In this document: in pieces, positions 8,656-17,502 of the stretch
Layout of the letters: every line of letters starts with the position of its first letter
How positions within the stretch are numbered: the stretch's first letter is position 1
DNA from: Verrucomicrobiota bacterium
Lineage (GTDB): Bacteria > Verrucomicrobiota > Verrucomicrobiia > Limisphaerales > DSYF01
Reading direction: 5' to 3'
Assembly: GCA_025457615.1 (NCBI GenBank)
Contig: JALOTZ010000002.1
Location: 56,813 to 120,812, forward strand
DNA: 64,000 nucleotides
Position numbers and translations under genes: made by a program
Notes under the pieces: model-generated
The model's database searches: none
What the model was told of the DNA's origin: nothing
The model's input: the letters and a program-made list of their open reading frames with translations, nothing else

Positions 8656-8722
8656 GCCGGTAGGATAATCGGGCGCCACCAAATCTCAAGCGCCCGAATC
8701 GCCGGGTTCTCAAAGAGCTGGG

Positions 8723-10174
8723 CTAAAGGTAGGGGGACGCCAGCCGGGCCAGCCCGTCCCGCAGCCGCACGGGCAGAGGCTGGGCGTCCATCGCGGAGAG
8801 GCTCACCCGTTGAGCCGCGGCGACGCGGTGCTCGACCAGGGGCAGGAGCCTGCCGGTCAATTGCTCGTCGTAGCATTCGACATTGAACTCGAAGTTGAGG
8901 CGCAGGCTGCGGGGATCCCAGTTGGTGGAGCCCAGCAGGCTCCAGATGCCGTCCACCAGGAACAGCTTGGTGTGATCAAACGGGGGCGGGGTCAGATGAA
9001 TCTCGCAGCCGCGTTCGAGCACCTGTCGCCACAAGGCCCGCGACGCCCAATGCACCACCGGAAGATTGTTCACGGCGGGCAGCACGATCCGGACGCGCAC
9101 GCCGCGCAAGGCGGCGGAGTTCAGGGCGTGGATCAGGCCGGCGTCGGGCAGAAAGTAGGGCGTGATGATGTCCACGGTGTTTTGGGCCGCGGCCAGCGCG
9201 CCGATCATCACCAACTCGAGCTTGTCGAAGTCCTCGTCCGGACCGTCATCGATCCCGCGGGCCCAGACTTCGCCCTGCCGTTCGATGGCGGGGAACCAGG
9301 CCGGGCCCTCGAGGGTTTCGCCTGCCGCAAAGGCCCAGTCCACCGCGAAGGCTTCCTGCAGATGCCAGACCACCGGGCCCTCGAAGCGGAAGTGCAGGCA
9401 TTGCACGGGCGACGCAGGCTTCCAGCGCATGCAATGGCCGTCGCGGATGTTCGTGCCGCCGGTGAAACCGGTCCGGCCGTCCACGACCAGGATCTTCCGG
9501 TGGTTGCGCAGGTTGGTGTAGGGCGCAAACCGCGGCACCCGGGTGGGTAGGAAGCCCGCCGCCCGCACCCCGGCCCGGTTGAGCTGGGTGATCATGTTGA
9601 CCTCGCTGTAGCGGGACCCCACATGGTCGATCAACACCCGCACCTCGACCCCGCGTTGCCGGGCGCGGGACAGCGCATCGAGGAACCGGTCCCCGGCCCG
9701 GCCACTGTCGAAGATGTACGTGCAGAGCGAAACCGACTGCCGGGCGCCGTCGATGGCTTCGACCATGGCCGGATACGCCTCATCGCCATCGACGAGCGGG
9801 ATGACCTGGTTGCCGGGCAGGAGGGGGCGGTTGGTGAGTTGACGGCCCAGATGCGCCAGGCCGGCGAGGGTGGGATGCCGTTCGACCACCTGGTCCTGAT
9901 GCACAATCTCGGTGTCGGTTGGCGTGATGACATGCCGGACGCCCCAGGCCTTGCGGAACTCCAGCGAGACGGCCCTGCGTTTGATGCGGTTGACCCCGAA
10001 GCAGAAATAGACCAGCGCGCCGACATAAGGCGCCAGCCAGGCCAGTCCCACCCAGCCGATCACCGCGCGCGTGTCGCGCTTGTGCAGCACGGCGTGCACG
10101 GTGACCAGTCCGCCCAGCAGCAGGTGCAGGGCGCTGGCCAACACCGGCCAGATGGCGGACAGATGATCGATCAT
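8723..10174 (-). CDS. cls: Cardiolipin synthase (phospholipase D type)
   Basis: Membrane enzyme that makes cardiolipin from two phosphatidylglycerols. The 483-residue protein has two N-terminal hydrophobic segments (about 8-30 and 38-60) and two catalytic HKD motifs: HRKILVVD (225-232) followed by GGTN, and HTKLFLVD (401-408) followed by GSTN. Length and domain order are those of bacterial ClsA. It lies upstream of the FmdB-type gene on the same strand, 67 bp apart. Confidence 0.93.
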   Translation of the reverse strand: MIDHLSAIWPVLASALHLLLGGLVTVHAVLHKRDTRAVIGWVGLAWLAPYVGALVYFCFGVNRIKRRAVSLEFRKAWGVRHVITPTDTEIVHQDQVVERHPTLAGLAHLGRQLTNRPLLPGNQVIPLVDGDEAYPAMVEAIDGARQSVSLCTYIFDSGRAGDRFLDALSRARQRGVEVRVLIDHVGSRYSEVNMITQLNRAGVRAAGFLPTRVPRFAPYTNLRNHRKILVVDGRTGFTGGTNIRDGHCMRWKPASPVQCLHFRFEGPVVWHLQEAFAVDWAFAAGETLEGPAWFPAIERQGEVWARGIDDGPDEDFDKLELVMIGALAAAQNTVDIITPYFLPDAGLIHALNSAALRGVRVRIVLPAVNNLPVVHWASRALWRQVLERGCEIHLTPPPFDHTKLFLVDGIWSLLGSTNWDPRSLRLNFEFNVECYDEQLTGRLLPLVEHRVAAAQRVSLSAMDAQPLPVRLRDGLARLASPYL

Positions 10175-10256
10175 GGCTTCAACTCCGGGGGACCAGGCCG
10201 CACGGCGGGCTGACTCGAACCCCTTCCGCAGCGGCGCGGAACGGCGGTGCCCGGCG

Positions 10257-10985
10257 TCATTTGCGCCCGCGGTATTCGCTGAACAGGCCGAGGTCCACCC
10301 GGCGGTTCACCTCCGAGAACCCGCTCTGGCGCAGCGCGCCCAGGATGGTTTCCGGCGGCACGCAGGCCTCGATGGTCTCCCAGTAATAAGTCATCATTTC
10401 CTGCGACGTCTTGTTTCCACCCGTTAACCGGACCATCCAGCCGAGGAAGTCGCGGAAGTAGAAACGCGCCAGGGCCAGGGCCCAGGGCCGGGTCGGCCGG
10501 GTGATCTCGAGCAGCAACACGCGTCCGCCGGGGCGCAACACCCGCCGGTATTCCCCGAACGCCCGGTGCAGGTCGGTGACGTGCCGGAGCGCGTACCCCA
10601 TGGTGAGGAAATCAAAGGTGTTGTCCGGGAACGGCAGCGCCTCCGCCTCCCCTTCCACAAACCGGGTCCGCACCCGCGCCCGCGCCTGGTTGAGCATTCC
10701 GGGACTCGGATCCATTCCCACCACGGTGCCCGAGCCGCCCAGGACCCGCAGGATGGCCTGGGTCACCGCTCCCGTGCCGCAAGCCACGTCCAGCACGTCC
10801 ATGCCCGGACGCAATCCCCCGAGCCGCAGCGCCCGTTTGCGGTAGGTCTGGCCGGTGCCCAGCGAGCCGATCCAGCCGATGCGGTCGTAATGCGGCGCTC
10901 CTTCATTGAAGAGGTGGCGCAGGTAACGCTGTTTGTCCTCGGGCGAGCCGTAGTGAGACTCGATTAGTTCGTGCGGTCGGGCCAC
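10257..10985 (-). CDS. ubiE: Demethylmenaquinone/ubiquinone C-methyltransferase
   Basis: SAM-dependent methyltransferase of the UbiE/MenG family (242 residues), acting late in quinone synthesis. The SAM-binding motif VLDVACGTG lies at 64-72, with YDRIGWIGSLG-type family sequence before it. ALRHVTD (about 133) and PGGRVLLLEITRP (about 152-164) are diagnostic of UbiE/MenG rather than a generic methyltransferase. In a verrucomicrobial host menaquinone is the likely product, so menG would be an equally good name. It lies 82 bp upstream of cls on the same strand. Confidence 0.9.
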   Translation of the reverse strand: MARPHELIESHYGSPEDKQRYLRHLFNEGAPHYDRIGWIGSLGTGQTYRKRALRLGGLRPGMDVLDVACGTGAVTQAILRVLGGSGTVVGMDPSPGMLNQARARVRTRFVEGEAEALPFPDNTFDFLTMGYALRHVTDLHRAFGEYRRVLRPGGRVLLLEITRPTRPWALALARFYFRDFLGWMVRLTGGNKTSQEMMTYYWETIEACVPPETILGALRQSGFSEVNRRVDLGLFSEYRGRK

Positions 10986-11105
10986 CGCGCCAGTGAAGCA
11001 TTGTCAGGCGCCGGAGACAAGCCACAGGATGGAGCCGGCGGGATCGCCCTCGTCCTGGGGCCAGGCCCGGGGACGGGACGTTGTCGGCGCCGCCCCCCGC
11101 CTGGC

Positions 11106-11262
11106 TGCATCTTGACACTGTCCTCGAACGCAATTCTGGCCGGGGCGCGGCCTTCATGCCGCTTCAGCATTCGCCAGCCCGCGGAACCAGCGTTTCATCG
11201 CGTGCCCTTCGGACGTTGAAGCGGCCTGAAGGCCGCGCCCCGGCACAGTGTCAAGAAGATGC
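11106..11262. repeat. Family A palindromic repeat, copy 2
   Basis: A 157-bp element nearly identical to copy 1, including the central aacgcaattctggccggggc stretch. The ends are tgcatcttgacactgtcc and cacagtgtcaagaagatgc. It fills most of the 345-bp gap between the divergent ubiE and fabG genes; the rest of the gap shows nothing I recognise. One base change (ttcatgcc for ttcaggcc) slightly weakens one internal hairpin. Confidence 0.8.
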
Positions 11263-11330
11263 GCCCCCCCCGCCTGAGTGTGAGCGAGCATGCTTGACGC
11301 AACCCGCAACCCACAACACGCTGGCCCTGC

Positions 11331-12074
11331 ATGAAACCATTGGAAAACCAAATCGCGGTGGTCACCGGCGCCGGCCGCGGCATCGGCCGCGGCATTGCGC
11401 TGAAATTCGCCGAGGCGGGGGCGGACGTGGTCTGCGTCTCCCGCACGGAGGCCAATTCCGCCAAGGTGGCGGACGAGGTGCGGGGACTGGGCCGCAAGGC
11501 CTGGGCGCTGGCGGTGGATGTGGCGGACCCGGCGGCGGTGAGCGCGGCGGGGGAGAAGATTCTGGCGGACACCGGCCGGGTGGACATTCTGGTGAACAAC
11601 GCCGGGGTGACGCGGGATGGTTTGCTCATGCGGATGAGCGAGGAGGACTGGGACACCGTGCTTGACACCAATCTGCGTGGCGCCTTCCTTTTCACCAAGG
11701 CGTTCGTGCGCGCGTTTGCCAGGCAACGCAGCGGGCGCATCATCAATATTGCCTCGGTGATCGGCCTGATGGGCAATGCGGGCCAGGCCAACTACGCCGC
11801 CAGCAAGGCGGGCCTGATCGGGTTCACCAAGTCGGTCGCCAAGGAACTGGGCATGCGCGGCGTGACGGCCAACGCCATTGCGCCCGGATTCGTCGAGACC
11901 GACATGACGGCGGTGCTGAACGACGATCTGAAAAAGGAATTGCTCAAGCGCATCCCGGTGGGAAGTTTCGGTCAGGTCGAGGACATCGCCCACGCGGCGC
12001 TGTTCCTGGCCAGCCCCGGCGCGCGGTACGTCACCGGGCAGGTGCTGACGGTGGATGGCGGCATGGTGATGTAG
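11331..12074 (+). CDS. fabG: 3-oxoacyl-[ACP] reductase
   Basis: NADPH-dependent reductase of the type II fatty acid cycle, a 247-residue short-chain dehydrogenase. It shows the cofactor motif TGAGRGIG (12-19), NNAG (89-92) and the catalytic N114, S142, Y155 and K159 in YAASK. The C-terminus VTGQVLTVDGGM is typical. acpP and fabF follow on the same strand, which supports a role in fatty acid synthesis rather than another SDR role. Confidence 0.94.
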   Translation: MKPLENQIAVVTGAGRGIGRGIALKFAEAGADVVCVSRTEANSAKVADEVRGLGRKAWALAVDVADPAAVSAAGEKILADTGRVDILVNNAGVTRDGLLMRMSEEDWDTVLDTNLRGAFLFTKAFVRAFARQRSGRIINIASVIGLMGNAGQANYAASKAGLIGFTKSVAKELGMRGVTANAIAPGFVETDMTAVLNDDLKKELLKRIPVGSFGQVEDIAHAALFLASPGARYVTGQVLTVDGGMVM

Positions 12075-12153
12075 CCGGGAGGGGGTGGCGGATCGCTCAT
12101 TCCCCGCCTCCGGTTGTCAACCCGCGAGGCTGAAGAAAGTCGAGAATCAGAGC

Positions 12154-12182
12154 TTGACGGCCCTTGGGGGCTCGCATAGACA
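12154..12182 (+). promoter_or_regulatory. Candidate sigma-70 promoter for acpP
   Basis: TTGACG (12154-12159) is separated by exactly 17 nt from TAGACA (12177-12182), about 30 nt before the acpP start. The -35 is strong and the -10 weak. It would give acpP its own high-level promoter within the fab block, as is common because ACP is needed in excess. Confidence 0.4.
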
Positions 12183-12211
12183 CACACGAAATTGAATCGG
12201 AGATAACCACC

Positions 12212-12457
12212 ATGTCAGACCAATCCACAGAACAACGAGTCAAGAACATCATTGTCGAACAGCTGGGCGTGAAGCCCGAGCAGGTCACGCCCGAGGCCAA
12301 GTTCATTGAAGATTTGGGAGCCGATTCCCTCGACACCGTCGAGTTGGTCATGGCCTTGGAGGAGGAGTTCGGCAGCGAAATCCCCGATGAACAGGCCGAA
12401 AAGCTCCAGAGCGTCGGCGATGTCATCAAGTACATCGAAGAGCTCCAGGAAAAGTGA
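12212..12457 (+). CDS. acpP: Acyl carrier protein
   Basis: An 81-residue acidic carrier that holds growing acyl chains on a 4'-phosphopantetheine arm attached to S39 of the GADSLD motif. The size and sequence are canonical. The ATG at 12212 is preceded by GGAG at 12199-12202; a 16-codon upstream extension of the frame is not conserved family sequence. It is followed by a strong hairpin and then fabF. Confidence 0.97.
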   Translation: MSDQSTEQRVKNIIVEQLGVKPEQVTPEAKFIEDLGADSLDTVELVMALEEEFGSEIPDEQAEKLQSVGDVIKYIEELQEK

Positions 12458-12476
12458 TTGTCTGAGCAACGGTTTC

Positions 12477-12522
12477 GGGGCAGCCTTGGCGAGTTTTGCG
12501 CCGGGGCTGCCCCGGTTATTTT
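12477..12522 (+). terminator. Intrinsic terminator or attenuator between acpP and fabF
   Basis: A perfect 9-bp stem (12477-12485 with 12505-12513) is followed by ggttatttt, with the fabF ATG starting at once at 12523. The hairpin occupies the place of a ribosome binding site, so it may both end most acpP transcripts and limit fabF expression. Confidence 0.6.
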
Positions 12523-13782
12523 ATGGCCAATCCATCCGCAGACCGTCGCGTCGTCGTCACCGGTCTGGGCGTCGTCAGCCCGGTCGGCACTGATGTCCAG
12601 TCCTTCTGGAACAACCTCCTCGCCGGGCAGTGCGGCGTGGATCGCATCACCGCCTTCGACGCCACCGCGTTTGATTGTCAGATTGCCGCCGAAGTGCGCG
12701 GCTTTGATCCCACGCCCGCCTTCCCCTCGCCCAAGGAGGTCCGGCGCACCGACCGGTTTTCCCAGATGGGCGTGCATGCCGCCTGGCAGGCGCTGAACGA
12801 TTCCGGCCTCGACCTGGCCCGGGCCAACCTTGATCGGGTGGGAACCATCATCGGGTCGGGCATCGGCGGCCTGTCCACCACCACCCAGCAGCATCAGATC
12901 CTGCTCGAACGCGGGCCGGGTCGGCTGTCCCCCTTCATGATCCCCATGTTGATCGGCAACATGGTGTCCGGACTGGTCTCCATGTATTGGAACCTGCGCG
13001 GTCCGAACTACGCCACCTGTTCGGCCTGCGCCACCGGCAACCACGCCATCGGCGAGGCCTGGCGCAACATCAAGATGAACGATGCGGACGTCATGCTGGC
13101 GGGCGGCGCCGAGGCCACCATCGTGCCGGTGGGCATCGGCGGCTTCTGCGCCATGAAGGCGCTCAGCACCCGCAATGACAATCCCCAGGCCGCTTCACGT
13201 CCGTTCGACGTGGATCGGGATGGCTTTGTGATGGGCGAGGGAGCCGGGGTGGTGGTGATTGAGGAGTTGGAACATGCCCGGGCGCGCGGGGCCCGCATCT
13301 ATTGCGAATTGGTGGGTTACGGGAATACCGCCGACGCGCATCACCTGACCGCGCCCGCCCCGGGTGGCGAAGGCGCCGCCCGTTGCATGCAGATGGCCCT
13401 GCGAAGTGCGGGCATGAACCCCGGCGACATTCAGTACGTCAACGCCCACGGCACCTCGACGCCCCAGGGCGACATCGCCGAGACGCTGGCGGTCAAGTCC
13501 GTGTTCGGCGATCACGCCAGACGCCTGGTGGTCAGCTCCACCAAGGGCGCCACCGGCCACATGCTCGGCGCCGCCGGCGCCGCCGAACTGGTGGTGTGCA
13601 TCAAGGCGATCGAGAACGGGGTCGTGCCGCCCACCATCAACCTCCAGAACCCGGACCCGCAGTGCGATTTGGACTACGCCGCCAACCAGGCCCGCGAGAT
13701 GAGGGTGGATGCCGCCATCAACAATTCGTTCGGCTTCGGCGGGCATAACGCCACCACGCTGATCCGGCGGTTCGTGGGATGA
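12523..13782 (+). CDS. fabF: 3-oxoacyl-[ACP] synthase II
   Basis: Condensing enzyme that elongates acyl-ACP with malonyl-ACP. The 419-residue protein has the catalytic C169 (SACATG) and the histidines H309 (NAHGTS) and H346 (GATGHMLGAAG). The ATG at 12523 gives the family N-terminus RRVVVTGLGVVSPVG. I see no clear Shine-Dalgarno, because the upstream bases form the acpP terminator stem. Linked to fabG and acpP. FabB-type specificity cannot be excluded. Confidence 0.95.
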   Translation: MANPSADRRVVVTGLGVVSPVGTDVQSFWNNLLAGQCGVDRITAFDATAFDCQIAAEVRGFDPTPAFPSPKEVRRTDRFSQMGVHAAWQALNDSGLDLARANLDRVGTIIGSGIGGLSTTTQQHQILLERGPGRLSPFMIPMLIGNMVSGLVSMYWNLRGPNYATCSACATGNHAIGEAWRNIKMNDADVMLAGGAEATIVPVGIGGFCAMKALSTRNDNPQAASRPFDVDRDGFVMGEGAGVVVIEELEHARARGARIYCELVGYGNTADAHHLTAPAPGGEGAARCMQMALRSAGMNPGDIQYVNAHGTSTPQGDIAETLAVKSVFGDHARRLVVSSTKGATGHMLGAAGAAELVVCIKAIENGVVPPTINLQNPDPQCDLDYAANQAREMRVDAAINNSFGFGGHNATTLIRRFVG

Positions 13783-14103
13783 GTCACTCCCCCTGAACCG
13801 GCCCCTTGGTAGCCGCGCTTGTGAAAGCGCGGACCGGCGCTGCGAACGAGTGTCCATCCGCCCATTCACATGGGCGGCTACGCTTCAGGGGTTCATGGTG
13901 CCAGCTCACGTCCAATGCCTGGAGGTGGTTCCCCTCCCGGAACCCCGGGGATCCGACATCGAACATCCAGTGGGGCGGCGATCGGGAAGCTCTTGCGGGT
14001 TGCGGACAGGATGTTTTGCTTCGGTCCCGAAATGTCCGAACGGCCCCTGCCGCTCAGGTTTCCGCTTTGAACGGGCGCACCGCGCTCCTAGCCTTGGATC
14101 CGC
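13783..14103. other. Intergenic region with a hairpin cluster
   Basis: A 321-bp gap between fabF and murJ. The first third contains the folded repeat-like element at 13809-13881. The rest shows no ORF with family features, no tRNA and no clear promoter, though one for murJ must lie here unless fabF reads through. Confidence 0.5.
13809..13881. repeat. Cloverleaf-like palindromic element
   Basis: Two perfect hairpins (13813-13820/13825-13832 and 13858-13864/13871-13877) lie inside an outer inverted pair (gtagccg 13809-13815 with cggctac 13875-13881). The outer and inner helices compete for some bases. It is not a tRNA: it has no T-loop or anticodon arm of the right size. Its style matches the other palindromic repeats, but I see only one copy in the window. 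Confidence 0.5.
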
Positions 14104-15675
14104 ATGTCGCAAATGCTGAAAAGTTCCGGCGCGATGGCCGCCGCCACCCTGACCAGCCGCGTGCTGGGGATGGTGCGGGAGATGGTTTACGCGCGTTTCA
14201 TGGGCGACGGGTGGGTGGCGGGCGCCTTTCAGCTCGCTTTCATGATTCCCAACCTCTTTCGCCGGCTGCTGGGCGAAGGAGCGTTGACGGCCGCCTTCAT
14301 CCCCCTCTTCAAAGCCAAGGAGAAGACCGAAGGGGAGCGCGAGATGTGGCGCGCGGCCAACGCGGTGATCTCGGCCCTGATCCTGGCCGCCAGCGCGGTG
14401 GTCGGGCTGGTCCTGGTGGCGGTTTCGATCTGCCTGGCCAGCGGCGCGGCCGCCGACGACGCGCAGTTGGACCTCATGCTGCGCCTGTTGCGCTGGATGT
14501 TCCCCTACATGCTGCTGGTCTGCCTGACGGCGGTCTTCATGGGGATGTTGAACTCGCGCGGCCATTTCTTCATGCCGTCGTTGTGCGCCGCCATGCTCAA
14601 CGTGGTCATGATCGCGTCGGTGCTCTGGCTGGCCCCGCGCTTCGGCGCCGCACTGCACGAGCAGATCTATGGTCTGGCCATCGGCGTCCTGCTGGCCGGC
14701 GTGGCGCAGGCGGCGTTTCAACTGCCCACCCTGGCCCGCGAGGGCTGGCGTTTCGAGTGGGTTTCACCCCGGGGCAATGACGTGGTGCGCAGCGTGGGCA
14801 CGCGGATGATTCCCGGCACCCTGGGCGTGGCCTCCTACCAGATCAACATGCTCATCACGCAGGGGATCGCCTTCTGGGTGGATGCCTCGATCGTGGCCTC
14901 GTTCAACTACGGGGTGCGATTGATGGAATTGCCGCAGGGCCTGTTCGGGGTGTCGCTGGCCACCTTCCTCCTGCCGGCGCTGTCCGGGCTGGCGGCGGAG
15001 CGGGACCACGCCGGGTTTCGCAGCACACTGCGGCAGGGTCTCGGTCACATGGTCTTCGTCAACCTGCTGGCGTCGGTGCTGCTGATCCTGCTGGCGGAAC
15101 CGATCGTGCGGCTGTTGTTCGAGCGCGGTGAATTCAGTTCCGGCTCGACGGTCCGTGTGGCCTTCGCGGTGGCCTGTCTGGCCCCGGGCCTGGTGCTGTT
15201 CTCGGCGATCAACATCTGTGCGCGGGCCTTCTACGCCCTGGGCGACACCCGGACCCCGATGCGCATCAGCGTGCTGTGTCTGGGTTTGAACATCCTTTTC
15301 ACCTTGGCGCTCATCGTCCTCTTCAAGCCCGGCTGGAAACAGGGGGGGCTCGGGGTGGCCAACACCCTGAGTGCCGCGGTCAACGCCGCGCTGCTGGTTT
15401 ATGCGTTGCGCCGGAAGATCGGGCCCCTGCAGTTCGGCGAGTTCTGGTCCTCCCTGCCGTCCATGCTGGCGGCCGGGGCGGTGGCCGGGGTGGTGGCCTG
15501 GTTCGGGCTCGGCCTGTGGGACCAACACCTGGGACATGCCAGCCTGTGGCTGAAAATCGGCGAGGTGTTCGGGCCGGCCACCGCCGCGGCGCTGGCCTAT
15601 GCGGCGCTGGCCTGGTGGCTGAAGGTGCCGTCCGTGCGGGAGATCACCGGGTTGCTGCGAACCCCGTGGCGCTGA
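14104..15675 (+). CDS. murJ: Lipid II flippase
   Basis: Integral membrane protein (523 residues, about 14 hydrophobic helices) that flips undecaprenyl-linked peptidoglycan precursor across the inner membrane. It has the MurJ/MviN N-terminus SRVLGMVREM with the following AFQLAFMIPNLFRRLLGEGALTAAFIP-type segment, and the family motif FYALGDTRTPM near 379. Its presence implies peptidoglycan synthesis in this organism. The ATG at 14104 is the first family-consistent start. Confidence 0.95.
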   Translation: MSQMLKSSGAMAAATLTSRVLGMVREMVYARFMGDGWVAGAFQLAFMIPNLFRRLLGEGALTAAFIPLFKAKEKTEGEREMWRAANAVISALILAASAVVGLVLVAVSICLASGAAADDAQLDLMLRLLRWMFPYMLLVCLTAVFMGMLNSRGHFFMPSLCAAMLNVVMIASVLWLAPRFGAALHEQIYGLAIGVLLAGVAQAAFQLPTLAREGWRFEWVSPRGNDVVRSVGTRMIPGTLGVASYQINMLITQGIAFWVDASIVASFNYGVRLMELPQGLFGVSLATFLLPALSGLAAERDHAGFRSTLRQGLGHMVFVNLLASVLLILLAEPIVRLLFERGEFSSGSTVRVAFAVACLAPGLVLFSAINICARAFYALGDTRTPMRISVLCLGLNILFTLALIVLFKPGWKQGGLGVANTLSAAVNAALLVYALRRKIGPLQFGEFWSSLPSMLAAGAVAGVVAWFGLGLWDQHLGHASLWLKIGEVFGPATAAALAYAALAWWLKVPSVREITGLLRTPWR

Positions 15676-15759
15676 TGCTCCGGCCCCGATCTTTCTCCTG
15701 ATCCAGGGGCTCGACCAGGCTCGAGCGGGGACCGGTAACGGAGGGGAGGAGGATGCCCT

Positions 15760-16236
15760 TTAGACCGGCCCCGCTTCGAATCCGCTGACCACCACCTTGG
15801 TCTTCAGCGAGTTGGCGATGTAACAGTAGCGGTGCGACTGCTGGTGCAGTTCGGCTTCCTCGTCCCGCGTGGGCGGACGCTCTCCGCCGTAGCGGATCTT
15901 CGGGTTGAGCGTGATCTGGCTCACCCAGGGCACGCCGTTCTCACCCTTGGCCATGACCCCCACGGCCTCATCCTCGTAAGCCTCCACCTGAATCCCCTTG
16001 CGATAGGCGAGGAAAAGGAACGTCAACATGTGGCAACTGGCCAACGCGGCCACGAAGGCCTCCTCGGGATCCACCGCGGCCGGGTTCGACAAGGGCGGCG
16101 GCACCACGGACGGCGCGGCGGACGCCGGAACGCTGAGCCCGCCGTCGAAGGTCCAGGTGTGATCACGGGTGAAGCGGCCCTTGAGGAAGTCCGGACTCCC
16201 GCCCTTCCAGGAGATGTTGGCTTTGTGTTCGGCCAT
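15760..16236 (-). CDS. OsmC-family peroxiredoxin-like protein
   Basis: A 158-residue cytoplasmic protein of the OsmC/Ohr superfamily, which reduces organic hydroperoxides with two cysteines. Both are present: C68 in ALASCHMLT and C138 in YCYIANS. The N-terminal strand motif and FLKGRFTRDHTWTFDGG fit the OsmC subgroup more than Ohr. It stands alone on the minus strand between murJ and the DUF554 gene. Confidence 0.88.
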   Translation of the reverse strand: MAEHKANISWKGGSPDFLKGRFTRDHTWTFDGGLSVPASAAPSVVPPPLSNPAAVDPEEAFVAALASCHMLTFLFLAYRKGIQVEAYEDEAVGVMAKGENGVPWVSQITLNPKIRYGGERPPTRDEEAELHQQSHRYCYIANSLKTKVVVSGFEAGPV

Positions 16237-16746
16237 AGAATTTTACCGGATGATCGCCGAAGGCTCAGGCCCGAGATCTTCGGTCAACAAGGCGATGAGT
16301 CGGTTCTGGTTCATGGTTTGGTGTGGTTTGACAGATTCGGCTCCAAGTCTTCCCCAGAAGGTGCGCTGCATCAAGCCCCTCGTGGACACTTCGAGCCATT
16401 CTCAGGATGGCTCGGAGCGCGGGTCTGCGACCCGCAGCGCCCTCGCAATGGAAGGCGACGCTCAATGGTTCAGCGGCCTGGTTGCAGGCGCAGCCGCTGC
16501 GGGTCACGGACCCGCGCTCCGAACTGGGAATGGCTGGGACACGTCACGCTTCGAGAGTTGCTGCGTTTCCCTGAACCCGCGTGTGGCGCAGGTGTCCTCG
16601 CCCAGCGGACGGGGGAGGAATGGAGGGGCAGGGGGACGCCCGGGCCCCCTGAGATCTGTGCGCTTCAGGGTTTCCTCCCGCGCGCCCGGGGTGGGGACCC
16701 TGCTTTTGCGCTTTGAACGCGCCTGCGGGAATGATTCAGTGGAGCC
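16237..16746. other. Intergenic region with family B repeat
   Basis: A 510-bp gap between the divergent OsmC and DUF554 genes. It contains a family B repeat. The remainder has several small inverted repeats but no ORF resembling a known family and no clear promoter motif. Confidence 0.5.
16413..16521. repeat. Family B palindromic repeat, copy 2
   Basis: A 109-bp element with perfect 13-bp terminal inverted repeats (cggagcgcgggtc and gacccgcgctccg). A further 8-bp outer inverted pair flanks it (agccattc 16394-16401 and gaatggct 16528-16535), so the whole palindrome spans about 142 bp. Confidence 0.8.
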
Positions 16747-17484
16747 GTGGTTGGAACCATCCTGAACGTGTTCGGCATCCTGGCCGGGGGTCTGGCGGGT
16801 CTGTGGCGCAAGACGCCCATGGCCGCCTCGACCCAGGGCCTCTTGAAGTTGTGGCTCGGGTTCGCCACGGTGCTTTGTGGGTTCTGGCTGATCTGGCGCG
16901 GCCTGGATGGATTGACCTTTCCCCGCATGCTGCGTCTCCTGGTCATCGTGCTGGTGTCCATGATGGTTGGCCGGGCGCTGGGCCGGCTTCTGCGGTTGCA
17001 GCGCGCGTCGAATCACCTCGGACGCTACGCCCGGGATCGGTTGGAGGCGGCCAAACCGGACAGGCCGCTGCCGTTTGCCGAGGCGTTTCATGCCTGCGCC
17101 ATTGTGTTTTGCGCGGCGCCGCTGGGAATTGTGGGGGCGCTGGTGGACGGGCTGTCGAACCTCTGGGCTCCCCTGGTGGTCAAGGCGATCATGGACGGAC
17201 TGGCCACGATGGGGTTTGTGTCACTGTTCGGCCGGGCCTCGATGGCGGCCGCGCTGCCCGTTCTGGCCTTTCAAGGCACCCTCGCCCTGTGCGCCCGGGT
17301 GTTTCTGAGGCCCTGGCTGGAAACTCACGGGCTGATCGGACCGATCCTCGCCACGGCCGGGGTGCTGATGTTTGCCATGGCGCTGGTCGTCCTCGAATCG
17401 AAACGCATTGAACTGGCCGATTACCTGCCCAGCCTGGCTGCGGCGCCCCTGTTGGTGGCGGGGCTCCAGGCGCTTGGAATCTGA
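16747..17484 (+). CDS. DUF554 family membrane protein
   Basis: A 245-residue polytopic membrane protein (about 6-7 helices) that starts with GTG at 16747. The N-terminal GTILNVFGILAGG and central FHACAIVFCAAPLGIVGALVDGL-like segments match the DUF554 (YqgA/YdfK-like) family of unknown function. The gene is followed 18 bp later by a conserved gene of unknown function on the same strand. Confidence 0.8.
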   Translation: MVGTILNVFGILAGGLAGLWRKTPMAASTQGLLKLWLGFATVLCGFWLIWRGLDGLTFPRMLRLLVIVLVSMMVGRALGRLLRLQRASNHLGRYARDRLEAAKPDRPLPFAEAFHACAIVFCAAPLGIVGALVDGLSNLWAPLVVKAIMDGLATMGFVSLFGRASMAAALPVLAFQGTLALCARVFLRPWLETHGLIGPILATAGVLMFAMALVVLESKRIELADYLPSLAAAPLLVAGLQALGI

Positions 17485-17502
17485 CCCTTTCCCCTGTCTC
17501 GC

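Noticed and set aside
13809..13881. tRNA-like cloverleaf
   Set aside because: Size is right, but there is no TTCGA-type loop, no D-loop and no anticodon arm of 5 bp, and inner and outer helices overlap.
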